A DNA stretch of 64,000 bases from an uncultured Prevotellaceae bacterium (GCA_902778255.1 CACYXD010000004.1:1-64000); one strand, 5' to 3'; counted from the stretch's first letter, positions 9,324 through 20,392 are shown. The notes: generated by a model from the sequence alone, not told the origin. Made by a program: numbers and translations.

Positions 9324-9330
9324 ATTTATA

Positions 9331-9597
9331 TTAATGTCTTAATTTCAGTGTGACCACCATCGTCAACAAATACATAACCATATATATAATAGCAAACGTG
9401 ATGGTTTCATCTCTATCTTCTTTGAAGAATATGATAATTCCGGCAAGGGTTGATGCCAGGAGAAGTCGGATGACCGACATTGCAAGACAGAAATGGGGCA
9501 GATAATCTGCAGTCCGCTTCTTGACAAAGTCGTAGCCCAGCACATAGGCAACTCCCAGCAGGGTAAAGAGCAATACTGACAGAACGTATTCCATCAC
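9331..9597 (-). CDS. Small membrane protein in the atp operon (AtpI-like position)
   Basis: 88 residues with about three hydrophobic helices (residues 5-22, 35-57, 66-85) separated by short basic and acidic loops (DFVKKRTADYL, FKEDRDET). It lies between atpC and atpB and its ATG overlaps the atpC stop by 4 bp. By position and shape it resembles the AtpI/Atp1-type proteins that help assemble the c ring or carry Mg2+, but the sequence lacks a motif I can name. Function is inferred from position only. Confidence 0.75.
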   Translation of the reverse strand: MMEYVLSVLLFTLLGVAYVLGYDFVKKRTADYLPHFCLAMSVIRLLLASTLAGIIIFFKEDRDETITFAIIYMVMYLLTMVVTLKLRH

Positions 9598-9827
9598 TCA
9601 CTCTTCTCGATACAGAGTGATACTTCGTTCTTTTGTACCTCTACAAACCCACCAAGAATGGCCAACTGCTTACCATCATACTCAACAATGCCCTTCTGTA
9701 ATGTCGAGATGAGGGGAGCGTGGTCGGTGAGGATCTCAAACTGCCCCATAGTGCCAGGTACCTTGACTGCCTCGACTTTTCCGGAAAACTCCACCCTTTC
9801 AGGTGATACTATCTTCAGAGTCAACAT
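9594..9827 (-). CDS. atpC: F1 ATP synthase epsilon subunit, short form
   Basis: 77 residues. Only the N-terminal beta-sandwich is present (MLTLKIVSPERVEFSG..., then GTMGQFEILTDHAPLIS, the family's most conserved stretch). The C-terminal pair of helices that in other bacteria regulates ATP hydrolysis is missing; the protein stops at EKSE. The frame ends in a TGA overlapping the next ATG, so the short form is not a sequencing break. Epsilon links gamma to the c ring. Confidence 0.93.
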   Translation of the reverse strand: MLTLKIVSPERVEFSGKVEAVKVPGTMGQFEILTDHAPLISTLQKGIVEYDGKQLAILGGFVEVQKNEVSLCIEKSE

Positions 9828-9905
9828 AAATTCAATTTCTTTTAGTCGCTACGCTTTGTAAAAGCGCTAAAGCGAGTTTAATTTGACAATTTACAATTTG
9901 ACTAT

Positions 9906-11444
<1,539 letters not shown>

Positions 11445-11483
11445 TTATATTTAAAGTTTTGTTTTTAACTCAAATTGGCTTTG

Positions 11484-11514
11484 CAAAGGTATTTAAAAAA
11501 TAGCAAATCACAAA
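11484..11514 (-). promoter_or_regulatory. Promoter of the atp operon
   Basis: On the minus strand TTTG (11511-11514), 19 nt, then TACCTTTG (11484-11491): a full match to the Bacteroidota TTTG-N19/21-TAnnTTTG consensus, 52 nt before the atpD start. Confidence 0.75.
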
Positions 11515-11579
11515 AATGTTTGTTGCTTTTTTTGTAATCTGCTTTCATTTTTATCACTTATTTTCCCTGTTGAACTGAT

Positions 11580-12194
11580 TTAAACAAAATCAAGTCCAAT
11601 ACTCGACACCGCAGAATGAGCCACGCGCTTATGCATAAGACTGAGTTCGGAAAAGCGGGTTATAGCCTGCATGGAGGCCTTGCATAGCGACAGGTTGGGC
11701 GACTGAATAGCCACAAGAGCCTGGTCTATAAATTCATTTATACCTCGCTCGTTCGGCTCAAGCCTTTGCATAAATAGGCGCGATAGAATATGATAACCAC
11801 ACAACTGCGACAGGTCGCTATCGGATGCCAACCACCGATAAGCCAAATCGCCAGCATACGGAAGATATTGATACAGGTTGAAAGCAGCCTGTTCAGCAAT
11901 TTCAATCGTAGGTGTCTGCTCCATCCAAATATCGGCCACTTCAGGAAGCATCTGTCCGGGAGGCATGATCATCGTAGCCAGAATTTTGCATTCTCTCACA
12001 TTTTCTTTCCATAATGCAATGGCTAAGTCGTAGTTCTTGCCTATCTCCTCGGCTTTCTCTTTCAGACGAGGCAATGTGGCCCCCCAATTGAGATGATAAT
12101 CAAGCCCTTTGTCGCGCATTGATTGGGCAATCTTTCCATCCATCATCAAGCGAAAAGATTGCTTGATTTCTTTTACCTGTTCGTGTATATCCAT
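11580..12194 (-). CDS. DNA alkylation repair (AlkD-like) HEAT-repeat protein
   Basis: 204 residues from the ATG at 12194, which lies 8 bp past the upstream stop; a TTG at 12206 in frame is less likely. The protein is all helical, with Trp- and Arg-rich repeats (LDYHLNWGATLPRLKEKAEEIG, LALWKENVRECKILATMIM in part) like the HEAT-like AlkC/AlkD family of DNA glycosylases. These remove alkylated bases. Whether it is an active glycosylase cannot be told. It follows the M49 peptidase on the same strand. Confidence 0.65.
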   Translation of the reverse strand: MDIHEQVKEIKQSFRLMMDGKIAQSMRDKGLDYHLNWGATLPRLKEKAEEIGKNYDLAIALWKENVRECKILATMIMPPGQMLPEVADIWMEQTPTIEIAEQAAFNLYQYLPYAGDLAYRWLASDSDLSQLCGYHILSRLFMQRLEPNERGINEFIDQALVAIQSPNLSLCKASMQAITRFSELSLMHKRVAHSAVSSIGLDFV

Positions 12195-12202
12195 ATTTAT
12201 AA

Positions 12203-14155
12203 TCAAATCAGCGTAGAATACTCAGAACTATAACGCATCATCTGATGATCGTATGACTCGGAATAATTCACTTGAATATCAATAATTTCACCCTTATCAT
12301 CAAGAACAGGCAACAGCCAAGGGTTGATAAAGCCCTTGTAAGGTGCCAGATTCAATTTCTTGTAGCGTGACAGAACCTCAGTATGAAGGTCGGGGTCAAT
12401 GGTAACCGCATACTTCTCGACAAGCTGACGCGCCGCCTCATAATCTCCTTCGCTCTTGATGCGCTGAATCTCTGCCAGCAACTGTGAAATCAACTGGCGG
12501 AGCTCCAAGAAGTCATCAATCTCCAGTTGATGGATACCATCCTTGACAACCAGCCTCATGTGTTGAGAATGATCTAAACACCAACGAGCAATCAAAGCAC
12601 GATTACGCATATGGGCCTCTTCGATTTGGTGTCCATGTTCGATGCGTACCAATTGCGTCATAATTCCATTTAACATATACGTGAAGTATTGTGCTTTATA
12701 TGCTTTATTATCAGGAAGTAATCCTAATTCAACAAGTTTAGAATCGGCCATATAATACAGTCCAAATAGATCGGCTCTTGCCTCTTCTATGACATTACCA
12801 TATGACTTTAGCGAATCTGGTGACGTATCTGGCAAAAGTTGACCACTTCCGTGGCCCAGACATTCATGGAGGTCTGTATGCAAATCGTCGCAGATATCGC
12901 CATATTTCTCAATCAACTCGAGAATTTTCGGATCTTTTATAAATTCCTCACGGAAGCCATTTCCATGGGCAGCCTTGTTATAAGCATCTGTAATATTGCT
13001 AATGGTAATACTCTTCGACCCATACCGTGCACGAATCCAATCGGCATTAGGAAGGTTGATGCCGATAGCTGTTGACGGATACTCGTCACCACCAAGCATA
13101 GCCGCGCAAATTACCTTTGCAGAAACACCTCGTACAACCTGTTTCTTAAACCGCTGGTCAACAGGAGAATGGTCTTCAAACCATTGGGCATTATCGCTGA
13201 TAGTCTGGGCACGGCGAGTAGCTTCTAAGTCAACATATTCCACTAGTCCCTCCCACGAGCCTTTAATTCCTAACGGGTCGCCATACACCTCAATGAATCC
13301 ATTGATGAAATCAATCCGAGTATCGGATGTTTGGAGCCATTTGATAGAATAATCATCAAATAAGCGCAAATCACCAGTCTGATAATATGCAATCAAAGTT
13401 TTAATAACCTCTTTTTGTTTATCATTCTCAGCTACTTCCGCAGCTTTCTCGAGCCAAAAGATGATATGGCGAATGGCGTTGGAATAACGCCCATCGGAAT
13501 ACCATACTTCCTCACGGACAACACCATTTTCCTTTACCAACGTCGAGTTCAAGCCATAGCTAGGAGGCGCTTCATCATACTGCTGATTCAAAGCAGCGTA
13601 ATAGTTCTCAACCTCTTCCTGGGATACGTTCTGATAGAAATTGCAGGCAGAAGTCTGAACCAAGTCTGCCCCATCAGCCTTGTTAACCCGTTTGGGAAGG
13701 ATGTGCTCATCGAAGATTATTGGAGCCAATTCATTGAAAAGGTCATTGACCGTCTGCCCTTCCTCAAGAGGCAACTGCCGAGGATCAACAATCTGTAGAC
13801 TTTCACAAAAGAAGCGCTTGGAAAAACCTGGCCTAAACTTTTCACAGCCATAGTGATGATAGATTCCACTTGAGAACCATATCCGTTTCAAATAAACTGC
13901 CAACTCACGGAAATCTTTATTATCATGAGGTATTCTCATGTCACGATAGATAACCTCAAGCACTTTTCTGATACGGAGATTGTACTTGCCAAACTGGTCA
14001 AATGTGATATCTCGACCGTAAAGAGTTGCCTTTGACAAATAATAGATAAGCCGTTTCTGCTGAAGAGACAAGCTCTCGAATCCGTTCAAACGATAACGGA
14101 GCATTTGGATATCTGCAAAACGCTCATCTGTATAACAAAATGGATTTTCTGACAT
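12203..14155 (-). CDS. Dipeptidyl peptidase III family (M49) metallopeptidase
   Basis: 650 residues. The zinc site of family M49 is visible: HECLGH (residues 430-435), followed by EEARAD (458-463), whose second Glu supplies the third ligand. M49 enzymes remove dipeptides from the N-terminus of short peptides. No signal peptide is seen (MSENPFCYTDERFADIQ), so the enzyme is probably cytoplasmic, unlike some exported Bacteroides homologues. It lies 1 bp... directly downstream of the AraC-type gene (adjacent stop and start), suggesting joint transcription with it and with the AlkD-like gene. Confidence 0.88.
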   Translation of the reverse strand: MSENPFCYTDERFADIQMLRYRLNGFESLSLQQKRLIYYLSKATLYGRDITFDQFGKYNLRIRKVLEVIYRDMRIPHDNKDFRELAVYLKRIWFSSGIYHHYGCEKFRPGFSKRFFCESLQIVDPRQLPLEEGQTVNDLFNELAPIIFDEHILPKRVNKADGADLVQTSACNFYQNVSQEEVENYYAALNQQYDEAPPSYGLNSTLVKENGVVREEVWYSDGRYSNAIRHIIFWLEKAAEVAENDKQKEVIKTLIAYYQTGDLRLFDDYSIKWLQTSDTRIDFINGFIEVYGDPLGIKGSWEGLVEYVDLEATRRAQTISDNAQWFEDHSPVDQRFKKQVVRGVSAKVICAAMLGGDEYPSTAIGINLPNADWIRARYGSKSITISNITDAYNKAAHGNGFREEFIKDPKILELIEKYGDICDDLHTDLHECLGHGSGQLLPDTSPDSLKSYGNVIEEARADLFGLYYMADSKLVELGLLPDNKAYKAQYFTYMLNGIMTQLVRIEHGHQIEEAHMRNRALIARWCLDHSQHMRLVVKDGIHQLEIDDFLELRQLISQLLAEIQRIKSEGDYEAARQLVEKYAVTIDPDLHTEVLSRYKKLNLAPYKGFINPWLLPVLDDKGEIIDIQVNYSESYDHQMMRYSSEYSTLI

Positions 14156-14590
14156 TTATTTCTTTTTTTTCTTTAAATCTCCTGATGGTTGGTTCAGCCG
14201 TTTGTAGGTTTTGGGAGTCATTCCAGTAACCCTTTGGAAAGAAGTGTAAAACGACTGTCTATTAGAGAAGCCAACCATATCACTTACATCCTCAACACGC
14301 AGATTCCGATATTTTTCATTGTTCAGAATCGTGATAGCGTCTTCTATTCTATACTTGTTGATTAACGATGTATAGTTCATGCCGAAGGAAACATTTATGA
14401 CCGTAGATACATAACGCGTATTGGTACCTAAATCAGTAGCAAGCTGTTTGACAGGATAATTCTTTTCACGATAAATTTTACGCTTTTCAATGGCAGAAAT
14501 TATCTTCTCCCGCAGGTCTAGAACCATATCTAACTTGATATTGCCATAATAGATAGGGAGTCCATCTGTTTTTTTATGATTTACACTCAT
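14156..14590 (-). CDS. AraC-type helix-turn-helix regulator, short form
   Basis: 144 residues. The C-terminal 100 residues form an AraC/XylS DNA-binding domain with two helix-turn-helix units: one around YPVKQLATDLGTNTRYVS and one around LRVEDVSDMVGFSNRQSFY, ending in the family motif FQRVTGMTPKTYKR. The N-terminal 40 residues are too short for a ligand domain, so it may act with a partner. The ATG at 14590 was chosen over an upstream TTG at 14620, as the latter overlaps the -7 box. The C-terminus is a run of lysines. Confidence 0.85.
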   Translation of the reverse strand: MSVNHKKTDGLPIYYGNIKLDMVLDLREKIISAIEKRKIYREKNYPVKQLATDLGTNTRYVSTVINVSFGMNYTSLINKYRIEDAITILNNEKYRNLRVEDVSDMVGFSNRQSFYTSFQRVTGMTPKTYKRLNQPSGDLKKKKK

Positions 14591-14609
14591 AGCGACACAA
14601 ATTTTTCTG

Positions 14610-14617
14610 CAAATATA
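14610..14617 (-). promoter_or_regulatory. -7 box for the AraC-type gene
   Basis: TATATTTG on the minus strand, 19 nt upstream of the ATG at 14590. Matches TAnnTTTG; no -33 TTTG at standard spacing. Confidence 0.5.
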
Positions 14618-14701
14618 CAATTTTTTTTCAAATTATGTACAACTTTTCTACAGAAACATCAAAAAAGTAAGAAAATAGCTATCCAAAATGATATTTTTTT
14701 G

Positions 14702-14709
14702 TAACTTTG
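14702..14709 (+). promoter_or_regulatory. -7 box for the purU-his run
   Basis: TAACTTTG on the plus strand, 28 nt before the purU ATG. It is the only clear promoter element seen before the long plus-strand run that follows. Confidence 0.55.
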
Positions 14710-14737
14710 CACGTTGAATTATATACATATTAGGCAA

Positions 14738-15601
14738 ATGAAACCAACAGCAATTCTACTTCTTCACTGCCCAGACCAACAGGGCATCATCTCAGAAGTT
14801 ACAAAATTCATCACAGACAACAAAGGAAATATCGTTGACTTAGACCAGTATGTAGACCATCAGGACGGAATGTTTTTTATGCGCGTCCAGTGGGAACTGG
14901 ATTCATTTCTCATACCACGCGAGAAAATCAAAGAATATATCGAAACCCTATATAAACAACGCTATCAGATAGAGTTTAGTCTCTATTTTAGTGACAAACG
15001 CCCACGCATGGCTATTTTCGTATCAAAGATGAGTCATTGTCTATATGACTTGTTGGCTAGATGGAAAGCGGGAGAATTTGCATGTGATATTCCCTGCATC
15101 GTCAGCAACCACGAAGACCTGCGGTATGTTGCAGAACAGTTTGATATCCCATATTACGTATGGTCAATCAAGAAGGACCATTCCAACAAAGCGGAAGTAG
15201 AAGAGGCTGAAATGAAACTTCTGCAAGAAAAAGGAATCACCTTCATTGTACTGGCCCGCTATATGCAGATTATCAGCGATGAGATGATTGCCGCCTACCC
15301 ACATCATATCATCAATATCCACCACTCGTTCTTGCCTGCATTCGTTGGTGCTAAGCCATATCATCAGGCTTGGGAACGTGGTGTGAAGATCATCGGTGCC
15401 ACTAGCCATTATGTGACAGCAGAGTTGGACGCAGGTCCTATCATCGAACAGGATGTTGCACGAATTACGCATAAAGACACTCCGGAAAGTCTTGTGTTAA
15501 AAGGTAAGGATTTGGAAAAGATTGTCCTTTCAAGAGCTGTTACAAAGCATCTCCAACGTAAGATCCTTACTTATAAGAACAAAACCATTATCTTTAGTTG
15601 A
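14738..15601 (+). CDS. purU: Formyltetrahydrofolate deformylase
   Basis: 287 residues. PurU hydrolyses 10-formyltetrahydrofolate to formate and tetrahydrofolate, balancing the one-carbon pool. The first 80 residues form an ACT domain (AILLLHCPDQQGIISEVTKF), the rest a formyltransferase-type domain with the catalytic Asn-His in INIHHSFLPAF and the Asp in AELDAGPIIEQD. The ATG at 14738 was preferred to an in-frame TTG at 14714. It heads the block of late histidine genes, 4 bp before hisH. Confidence 0.93.
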   Translation: MKPTAILLLHCPDQQGIISEVTKFITDNKGNIVDLDQYVDHQDGMFFMRVQWELDSFLIPREKIKEYIETLYKQRYQIEFSLYFSDKRPRMAIFVSKMSHCLYDLLARWKAGEFACDIPCIVSNHEDLRYVAEQFDIPYYVWSIKKDHSNKAEVEEAEMKLLQEKGITFIVLARYMQIISDEMIAAYPHHIINIHHSFLPAFVGAKPYHQAWERGVKIIGATSHYVTAELDAGPIIEQDVARITHKDTPESLVLKGKDLEKIVLSRAVTKHLQRKILTYKNKTIIFS

Positions 15602-15605
15602 TTTT

Positions 15606-16193
15606 ATGCAAGTAGCAGTCGTCAAATATAATGCCGGCAACATATATTCGGTCATGAACGCCTTGAAGCGTTTGGGGGTTGACCCATTACTGACTGATGA
15701 TGCCCAACAGTTAAGAAATGCTGATCGAGTGCTTTTTCCTGGTCAGGGAGAGGCAAGCGGGGCTATGACTTATCTGCGGGAGCATCATTTGGATGAGGTT
15801 ATCCGTTCGCTGACTCAGCCAGTCTTGGGTATCTGCATCGGCCAGCAGTTGCTCTGTCGTCATTCCGAGGAAGGCAATGTGGATTGTCTAGGTATTTTTG
15901 ATGCTGATGTAAAACGCTTCACCCCTACCCGCCATGAGGATAAGGTCCCTTGCATGGGATGGAATAAGATTTACAATACGAAATCGGAGTTGATGACCGG
16001 TATTGAGGGGCAGTTTGTTTATTTCGTACATAGTTTCTTCGTGCCTTTATGTCAGGAAACAATTGCTTCAGCAGACTACATACAGCCCTACTCTGCGGCT
16101 TTGCATAAAGAGAATTTCTACGCTACGCAGTTCCATCCGGAAAAAAGCGGAAGCGTGGGTGAGCGTATTATCAAAAACTTCTTGGAACTATGA
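15606..16193 (+). CDS. hisH: Imidazole glycerol phosphate synthase, glutamine amidotransferase subunit
   Basis: 195 residues. HisH releases ammonia from glutamine and passes it to HisF. The class I amidotransferase triad is visible: the Cys in VLGICIGQQLLC, and the His and Glu in YATQFHPEKSG. The ATG at 15606 gives MQVAVVKYNAGN, the normal start; the frame extends further upstream into purU without meaning. Its TGA overlaps the hisA ATG by 4 bp. Confidence 0.95.
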   Translation: MQVAVVKYNAGNIYSVMNALKRLGVDPLLTDDAQQLRNADRVLFPGQGEASGAMTYLREHHLDEVIRSLTQPVLGICIGQQLLCRHSEEGNVDCLGIFDADVKRFTPTRHEDKVPCMGWNKIYNTKSELMTGIEGQFVYFVHSFFVPLCQETIASADYIQPYSAALHKENFYATQFHPEKSGSVGERIIKNFLEL

Positions 16194-16924
16194 TAGAACT
16201 AATACCTGCAATAGATATTATTGACGGCTGCTGTGTCAGACTGACTAAAGGTGATTATGAGCAGAAAAGTGTTTATGGAGACCCATTGGAGATGGCGCAT
16301 CATTTTGAGCAGATAGGCTATCGCAGACTTCATGTGGTAGATCTGGACGGTGCAAAATCTCGTCATATCGTCAACGATAGAGTTCTCAGTAGGTTATCAT
16401 CAGAGACATCACTGGCAATAGATTTCGGAGGCGGCATCAAGACTGACGATGATATTGGAAAGGCTTTCGAAGCAGGTGCTTCAATGGTGACAATTGGTTC
16501 TGTCGCTGTTACGAATCCAGAACTTCTAGAGCGATGGCTTTTAAAATATGGTGCAGAGCGTATTATATTAGGAGCTGACGTTCGTAATGGCCGAATTAGC
16601 ATCAATGGTTGGAAAGAAGATTCAGAGCAGGAATTGCTGCCTTTCTTGAAACATTATGTTGATATGGGCATCACAAACGTGCTCTGTACGGAAATATCGA
16701 AAGACGGTACCCTAAGCGGACCAGCTATTAAGCTATATCAAAATGTAATGGAAACTTATCCTCATCTGCATCTGATTGCCAGTGGTGGTGTCAGCTCTAT
16801 TGACGATATAAAGGCATTAGACGCAGCTGGCATACCTGCTGTGGTATTTGGAAAAGCCATTTATGAAGGACGTATTAATCTGAAAGAGCTATGGGACTGG
16901 CAAAACGAATCATACCGTGCTTAG
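16190..16924 (+). CDS. hisA: ProFAR isomerase
   Basis: 244 residues, a TIM barrel starting [13 protein letters not shown] with the catalytic Asp in PAID and the second catalytic Asp near ILGADVRNG. HisA isomerises ProFAR to PRFAR in histidine synthesis. The phosphate-binding loops ([19 protein letters not shown]) are intact. It overlaps hisH by 4 bp and hisF by 34 bp. Confidence 0.95.
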   Translation: MIELIPAIDIIDGCCVRLTKGDYEQKSVYGDPLEMAHHFEQIGYRRLHVVDLDGAKSRHIVNDRVLSRLSSETSLAIDFGGGIKTDDDIGKAFEAGASMVTIGSVAVTNPELLERWLLKYGAERIILGADVRNGRISINGWKEDSEQELLPFLKHYVDMGITNVLCTEISKDGTLSGPAIKLYQNVMETYPHLHLIASGGVSSIDDIKALDAAGIPAVVFGKAIYEGRINLKELWDWQNESYRA

Positions 16925-17649
16925 ATGTTAAGGACGGAGAGACCGTCAAAGGCGTCAACTTCGTACAGCTCAGAAGTGCTGGCGATCCTGTAGAATTGGG
17001 AAAGGCTTATAGTCAGGCTGGAGCTGACGAGCTAGTGTTTCTCGACATTACAGCCAGTTTCGAGGGACGCAAGACATTTACGGAGATGGTGACTAAAGTT
17101 GCCCAGCAATTAAACATTCCCTTCACCGTTGGCGGTGGTATCAACGAGTTAGCGGATGTAGAGCGGATGCTATATGCTGGTGCCGACAAGGTTAGCATTA
17201 ATAGCGCTGCCTTGCGGAACCCTCATCTGATAGAAGAGGTGACCAACCGTTTCGGTTCTCAGGTTTGCGTAGTAGCCATTGACGCTCGTCTTGATCCAGA
17301 TGGCTGGCATTGTTATTTAAAAGGAGGTCGTGAGCGTACTGAACGCGGCCTGTTTGAATGGGCACATGAAGTTCAGGAGCGAGGCGCAGGTGAGATACTC
17401 TTTACGAGCATGAATCATGATGGTGTGAAAAATGGATATGCCAATGAAGCCCTAGCTCAGCTGGCCGATAATCTCGATATCCCCATCATAGCCAGTGGAG
17501 GTGCCGGCAAGAAAGAGCATTTTAGGGATGTCTTCAAAAAAGGACATGCTGACGCTGCCTTAGCTGCAAGCGTCTTTCATTTTGGTGAAATACCTATACA
17601 GGAATTAAAACAATATTTGACACAAGAAGGAATAAACGTAAGACTATGA
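16891..17649 (+). CDS. hisF: Imidazole glycerol phosphate synthase, cyclase subunit
   Basis: 252 residues. HisF uses the ammonia delivered by HisH to close the imidazole ring, also producing AICAR. The N-terminus [15 protein letters not shown] and the loops GGGIN and ASGGAG match the family; the catalytic Asp residues are in CLDV and TSMNHDG. The ATG at 16891 adds only two residues before the usual LAKRI start and gives a 34-bp overlap with hisA. The TGA overlaps the hisIE ATG. Confidence 0.96.
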   Translation: MGLAKRIIPCLDVKDGETVKGVNFVQLRSAGDPVELGKAYSQAGADELVFLDITASFEGRKTFTEMVTKVAQQLNIPFTVGGGINELADVERMLYAGADKVSINSAALRNPHLIEEVTNRFGSQVCVVAIDARLDPDGWHCYLKGGRERTERGLFEWAHEVQERGAGEILFTSMNHDGVKNGYANEALAQLADNLDIPIIASGGAGKKEHFRDVFKKGHADAALAASVFHFGEIPIQELKQYLTQEGINVRL

Positions 17650-18293
17650 CAATAGATTTTGAGAAAATGGGCGGCCTGGTGCCAGCCATTATACAGGACG
17701 CTGACACGAAGAATGTGCTGATGCTAGGCTTTATGAATGAGGAGGCCTACAAGAAAACCGTAGAAACAGGCAAAGTGACTTTCTGGAGTCGCACTCGTCA
17801 GACACTATGGACTAAAGGTGAGACAAGTGGAAACTTCCTTAATCTGGTCAGTATGGACATTGACTGTGATAATGACACGTTGCTGGTGAAGGTACATCCT
17901 ATCGGCCCTACTTGTCATAAAGGTACTGATACTTGCTGGGGAGAGACGAATCATAAACCGGCTATCAGTTTTTTGTCTGAGCTTCAAGACTTCATTGAGA
18001 AACGCTATCAGGAAATGCCGGAAGGCAGTTACACTACCAAACTCTTCCGTGATGGCGTCAACAAAATGGCTCAGAAGGTTGGTGAAGAGGCTTTAGAAAC
18101 AATAATTGAAGCAACAAATGGCGACAAAGATCATCTCATTTATGAATCATCCGACCTGCTATACCATTTAATAGTATTATTGACCAGCAAGGGACTTCGT
18201 ATAGAAGATGTGGCAGAAGAATTGCATCGTCGACATGATCCTGAATGGGATGCAAAACGTCGAAAGGCAAAAGCCGCTGGAGAGATGAAATAA
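17646..18293 (+). CDS. hisIE: Bifunctional phosphoribosyl-AMP cyclohydrolase / phosphoribosyl-ATP pyrophosphatase
   Basis: 215 residues. The N-terminal HisI half (residues 1-115) contains [18 protein letters not shown], the [10 protein letters not shown] metal-binding segment and the Cys in [12 protein letters not shown]. The C-terminal HisE half (120-215) has the helical MazG-like motif [12 protein letters not shown]. It catalyses two early steps of histidine synthesis. The other early genes (hisG, hisD, hisC, hisB) are not in the window. Confidence 0.96.
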   Translation: MTIDFEKMGGLVPAIIQDADTKNVLMLGFMNEEAYKKTVETGKVTFWSRTRQTLWTKGETSGNFLNLVSMDIDCDNDTLLVKVHPIGPTCHKGTDTCWGETNHKPAISFLSELQDFIEKRYQEMPEGSYTTKLFRDGVNKMAQKVGEEALETIIEATNGDKDHLIYESSDLLYHLIVLLTSKGLRIEDVAEELHRRHDPEWDAKRRKAKAAGEMK

Positions 18294-18324
18294 ATATCAT
18301 AGTATTTAACGAACATATATACTG

Positions 18325-19026
18325 ATGCTGATAGAATATAAAACAGCCACGATTCGTCAAAAAGACGGAATACCTGTACTTAAAGATGTTGATTTCCATG
18401 TAGGAGATGGGGAGTTTGTATATATAATAGGTAAAGTCGGCTCTGGAAAGAGCACTTTATTGAAAACGATTTATGCAGAGCTCTTCATCGATGAGGGTGA
18501 GAAAGCGATGGTCTTGGATTATGACATGTTGACCCTTAAGCGCAAACACATACCCTCCCTACGTAGGCAGATGGGGGTTGTCTTTCAAGACTTCCAATTA
18601 TTGGCAGACCGGACTGTATATAAAAATCTTGAATATGTACTTCAGGCAACTGGTTGGAAGAAAAAGCAGGAGATATCAGAGCGTATTGACTTCGTTCTCA
18701 ACAACGTAGGAATGATTGAGAAAAAGGACAAGACGCCTCATGAACTATCGGGTGGTGAGAAACAGCGCATTGCAATTGCCCGTGCCATATTAAATTCACC
18801 CAAGCTAATCGTTGCCGATGAGCCGACAGCTAATCTTGACCCAGAGACGGCAGATGGCATTATGCAATTACTACGCCAGATTTCTCAGACTGGTACGGCT
18901 GTATTAATGTCTACTCACAATATACCGCTTCTTGACAAATATCCTGGTATCGTCTATCGTTGTTTCAATGAACATCTTGAAGATGTGACAAACGATTATA
19001 ACAAGATAGTGATTGAGGAAGAATAA
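18325..19026 (+). CDS. ftsE: FtsE-like ABC transporter ATPase
   Basis: 233 residues. Walker A is GKVGSGKST (residues 36-44), the signature LSGGEKQR and the Walker B LIVADEP are present, and the Q-loop region (GVVFQDFQLL) fits FtsE. In cell division FtsE works with the membrane protein FtsX to control peptidoglycan hydrolases. No ftsX lies next to it. It is 31 bp after hisIE and 31 bp before lysC. A different ABC ATPase of the same subfamily (LolD-like) is possible. Confidence 0.75.
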   Translation: MLIEYKTATIRQKDGIPVLKDVDFHVGDGEFVYIIGKVGSGKSTLLKTIYAELFIDEGEKAMVLDYDMLTLKRKHIPSLRRQMGVVFQDFQLLADRTVYKNLEYVLQATGWKKKQEISERIDFVLNNVGMIEKKDKTPHELSGGEKQRIAIARAILNSPKLIVADEPTANLDPETADGIMQLLRQISQTGTAVLMSTHNIPLLDKYPGIVYRCFNEHLEDVTNDYNKIVIEEE

Positions 19027-19057
19027 ACATGACAATAAACATAAAAACGAAAATAAA

Positions 19058-20374
19058 ATGAAGGTAATGAAATTTGGCGGTACCTCAGTAGGTACACCGC
19101 AGAGAATGAAAGAGGTGACTTCATTAGTCACCAAGTCTGGTGAACCAGTATTTGTTGTTCTATCAGCTATGTCGGGAACGACAAATTCGCTTGTTGAAAT
19201 CTCAGATTATCTTTACAAGAAGAATCCGGATGGAGCCAACGAAGTTATCAATAATCTTGAACGCAAATATACAAAGCACCTTGATGAGCTCTATACAAAA
19301 GAGGAATACCGTACACAGACGGCAGACTTCCTTCGTGATGAATTTAACTTCCTGCGTTCTTTCACAAAAGAACTTTTCACTTCTTTCGAAGAGAAGACCA
19401 TTGTAGCACAGGGTGAGATGATGTCAACCAACATGGTTGTCAACTACATGAAAGAAATTGGCATCAAAGCTGTATTGCTGAATGCACTTGACTTCATGCG
19501 CACAGATAAGAACGCAGAGCCCGATCCCGTTTATATCAAAGAGAAGCTGGCTGCACAGATGGAACAGAATCCAGATGCACAGGTATATATTACCCAAGGC
19601 TTCATCTGCCGTAATGCATACGGAGAGATAGACAACCTGCAACGCGGAGGATCTGATTATACTGCCTCGCTGATTGGTGCAGCATTGAATGCTGAGGAGA
19701 TTCAGATTTGGACAGATATTGACGGTATGCACAACAATGACCCACGTGTGGTCGATCATACCCAGCCTGTACATCAGCTTCAGTTTGAAGAGGCTGCCGA
19801 GCTGGCCTACTTTGGTGCAAAGATCCTTCACCCTACATGTGTACAGCCCGCTAAGTATGCTGGAATCCCCGTTCGCCTATTGAATACGATGGATCCAGAC
19901 GCTGAAGGCACAACCATCTCCAATGCCACTGAGTATGGAAAAATCAAGGCTGTAGCAGCAAAGGATAATATTACGGCCATTAAGATCAAGTCTTCACGTA
20001 TGCTTCTGGCTACAGGTTTCCTGCGTAAGGTCTTCGAGATTTTCGAGAGCTATCAGACGCCTATCGACATGGTATGCACATCAGAGGTTGGTGTTTCTAT
20101 GAGTATAGACAATTCTGCTCACCTTGGTGAGATTATGGATGAGTTGAAGAAATACGGAACAGTAACTGTGGATACCAACATGTGTATCATCTGCGTTGTA
20201 GGCGATCTTGACTGGCAGAATGTTGGCTTTGAGACAAAAGTAATGGATGCCATGAAGGATATCCCCGTTCGCATGATTTCCTATGGTGGCTCCAACTATA
20301 ATATTTCTTTCCTCATTCGCGAAGAAGACAAGAAACGCGCTTTGCAGAGCCTAAGCGACAATCTGTTCAAATAA
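19058..20374 (+). CDS. lysC: Aspartate kinase
   Basis: 438 residues, monofunctional. The N-terminus MKVMKFGGTSVG is the family signature; the substrate region GRGGSD-like motif reads QRGGSDYTASL. Two ACT domains in the last 130 residues should bind the feedback inhibitor. It phosphorylates aspartate, first step to lysine, threonine and methionine. The ATG at 19058 is preferred to one at 19013 because the latter adds a Lys/Asn-rich stretch overlapping ftsE. Followed 18 bp later by lysA, so both ends of the lysine pathway are coupled. Confidence 0.94.
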   Translation: MKVMKFGGTSVGTPQRMKEVTSLVTKSGEPVFVVLSAMSGTTNSLVEISDYLYKKNPDGANEVINNLERKYTKHLDELYTKEEYRTQTADFLRDEFNFLRSFTKELFTSFEEKTIVAQGEMMSTNMVVNYMKEIGIKAVLLNALDFMRTDKNAEPDPVYIKEKLAAQMEQNPDAQVYITQGFICRNAYGEIDNLQRGGSDYTASLIGAALNAEEIQIWTDIDGMHNNDPRVVDHTQPVHQLQFEEAAELAYFGAKILHPTCVQPAKYAGIPVRLLNTMDPDAEGTTISNATEYGKIKAVAAKDNITAIKIKSSRMLLATGFLRKVFEIFESYQTPIDMVCTSEVGVSMSIDNSAHLGEIMDELKKYGTVTVDTNMCIICVVGDLDWQNVGFETKVMDAMKDIPVRMISYGGSNYNISFLIREEDKKRALQSLSDNLFK

Positions 20375-20392
20375 AGTGATATTTGAGGTCTT

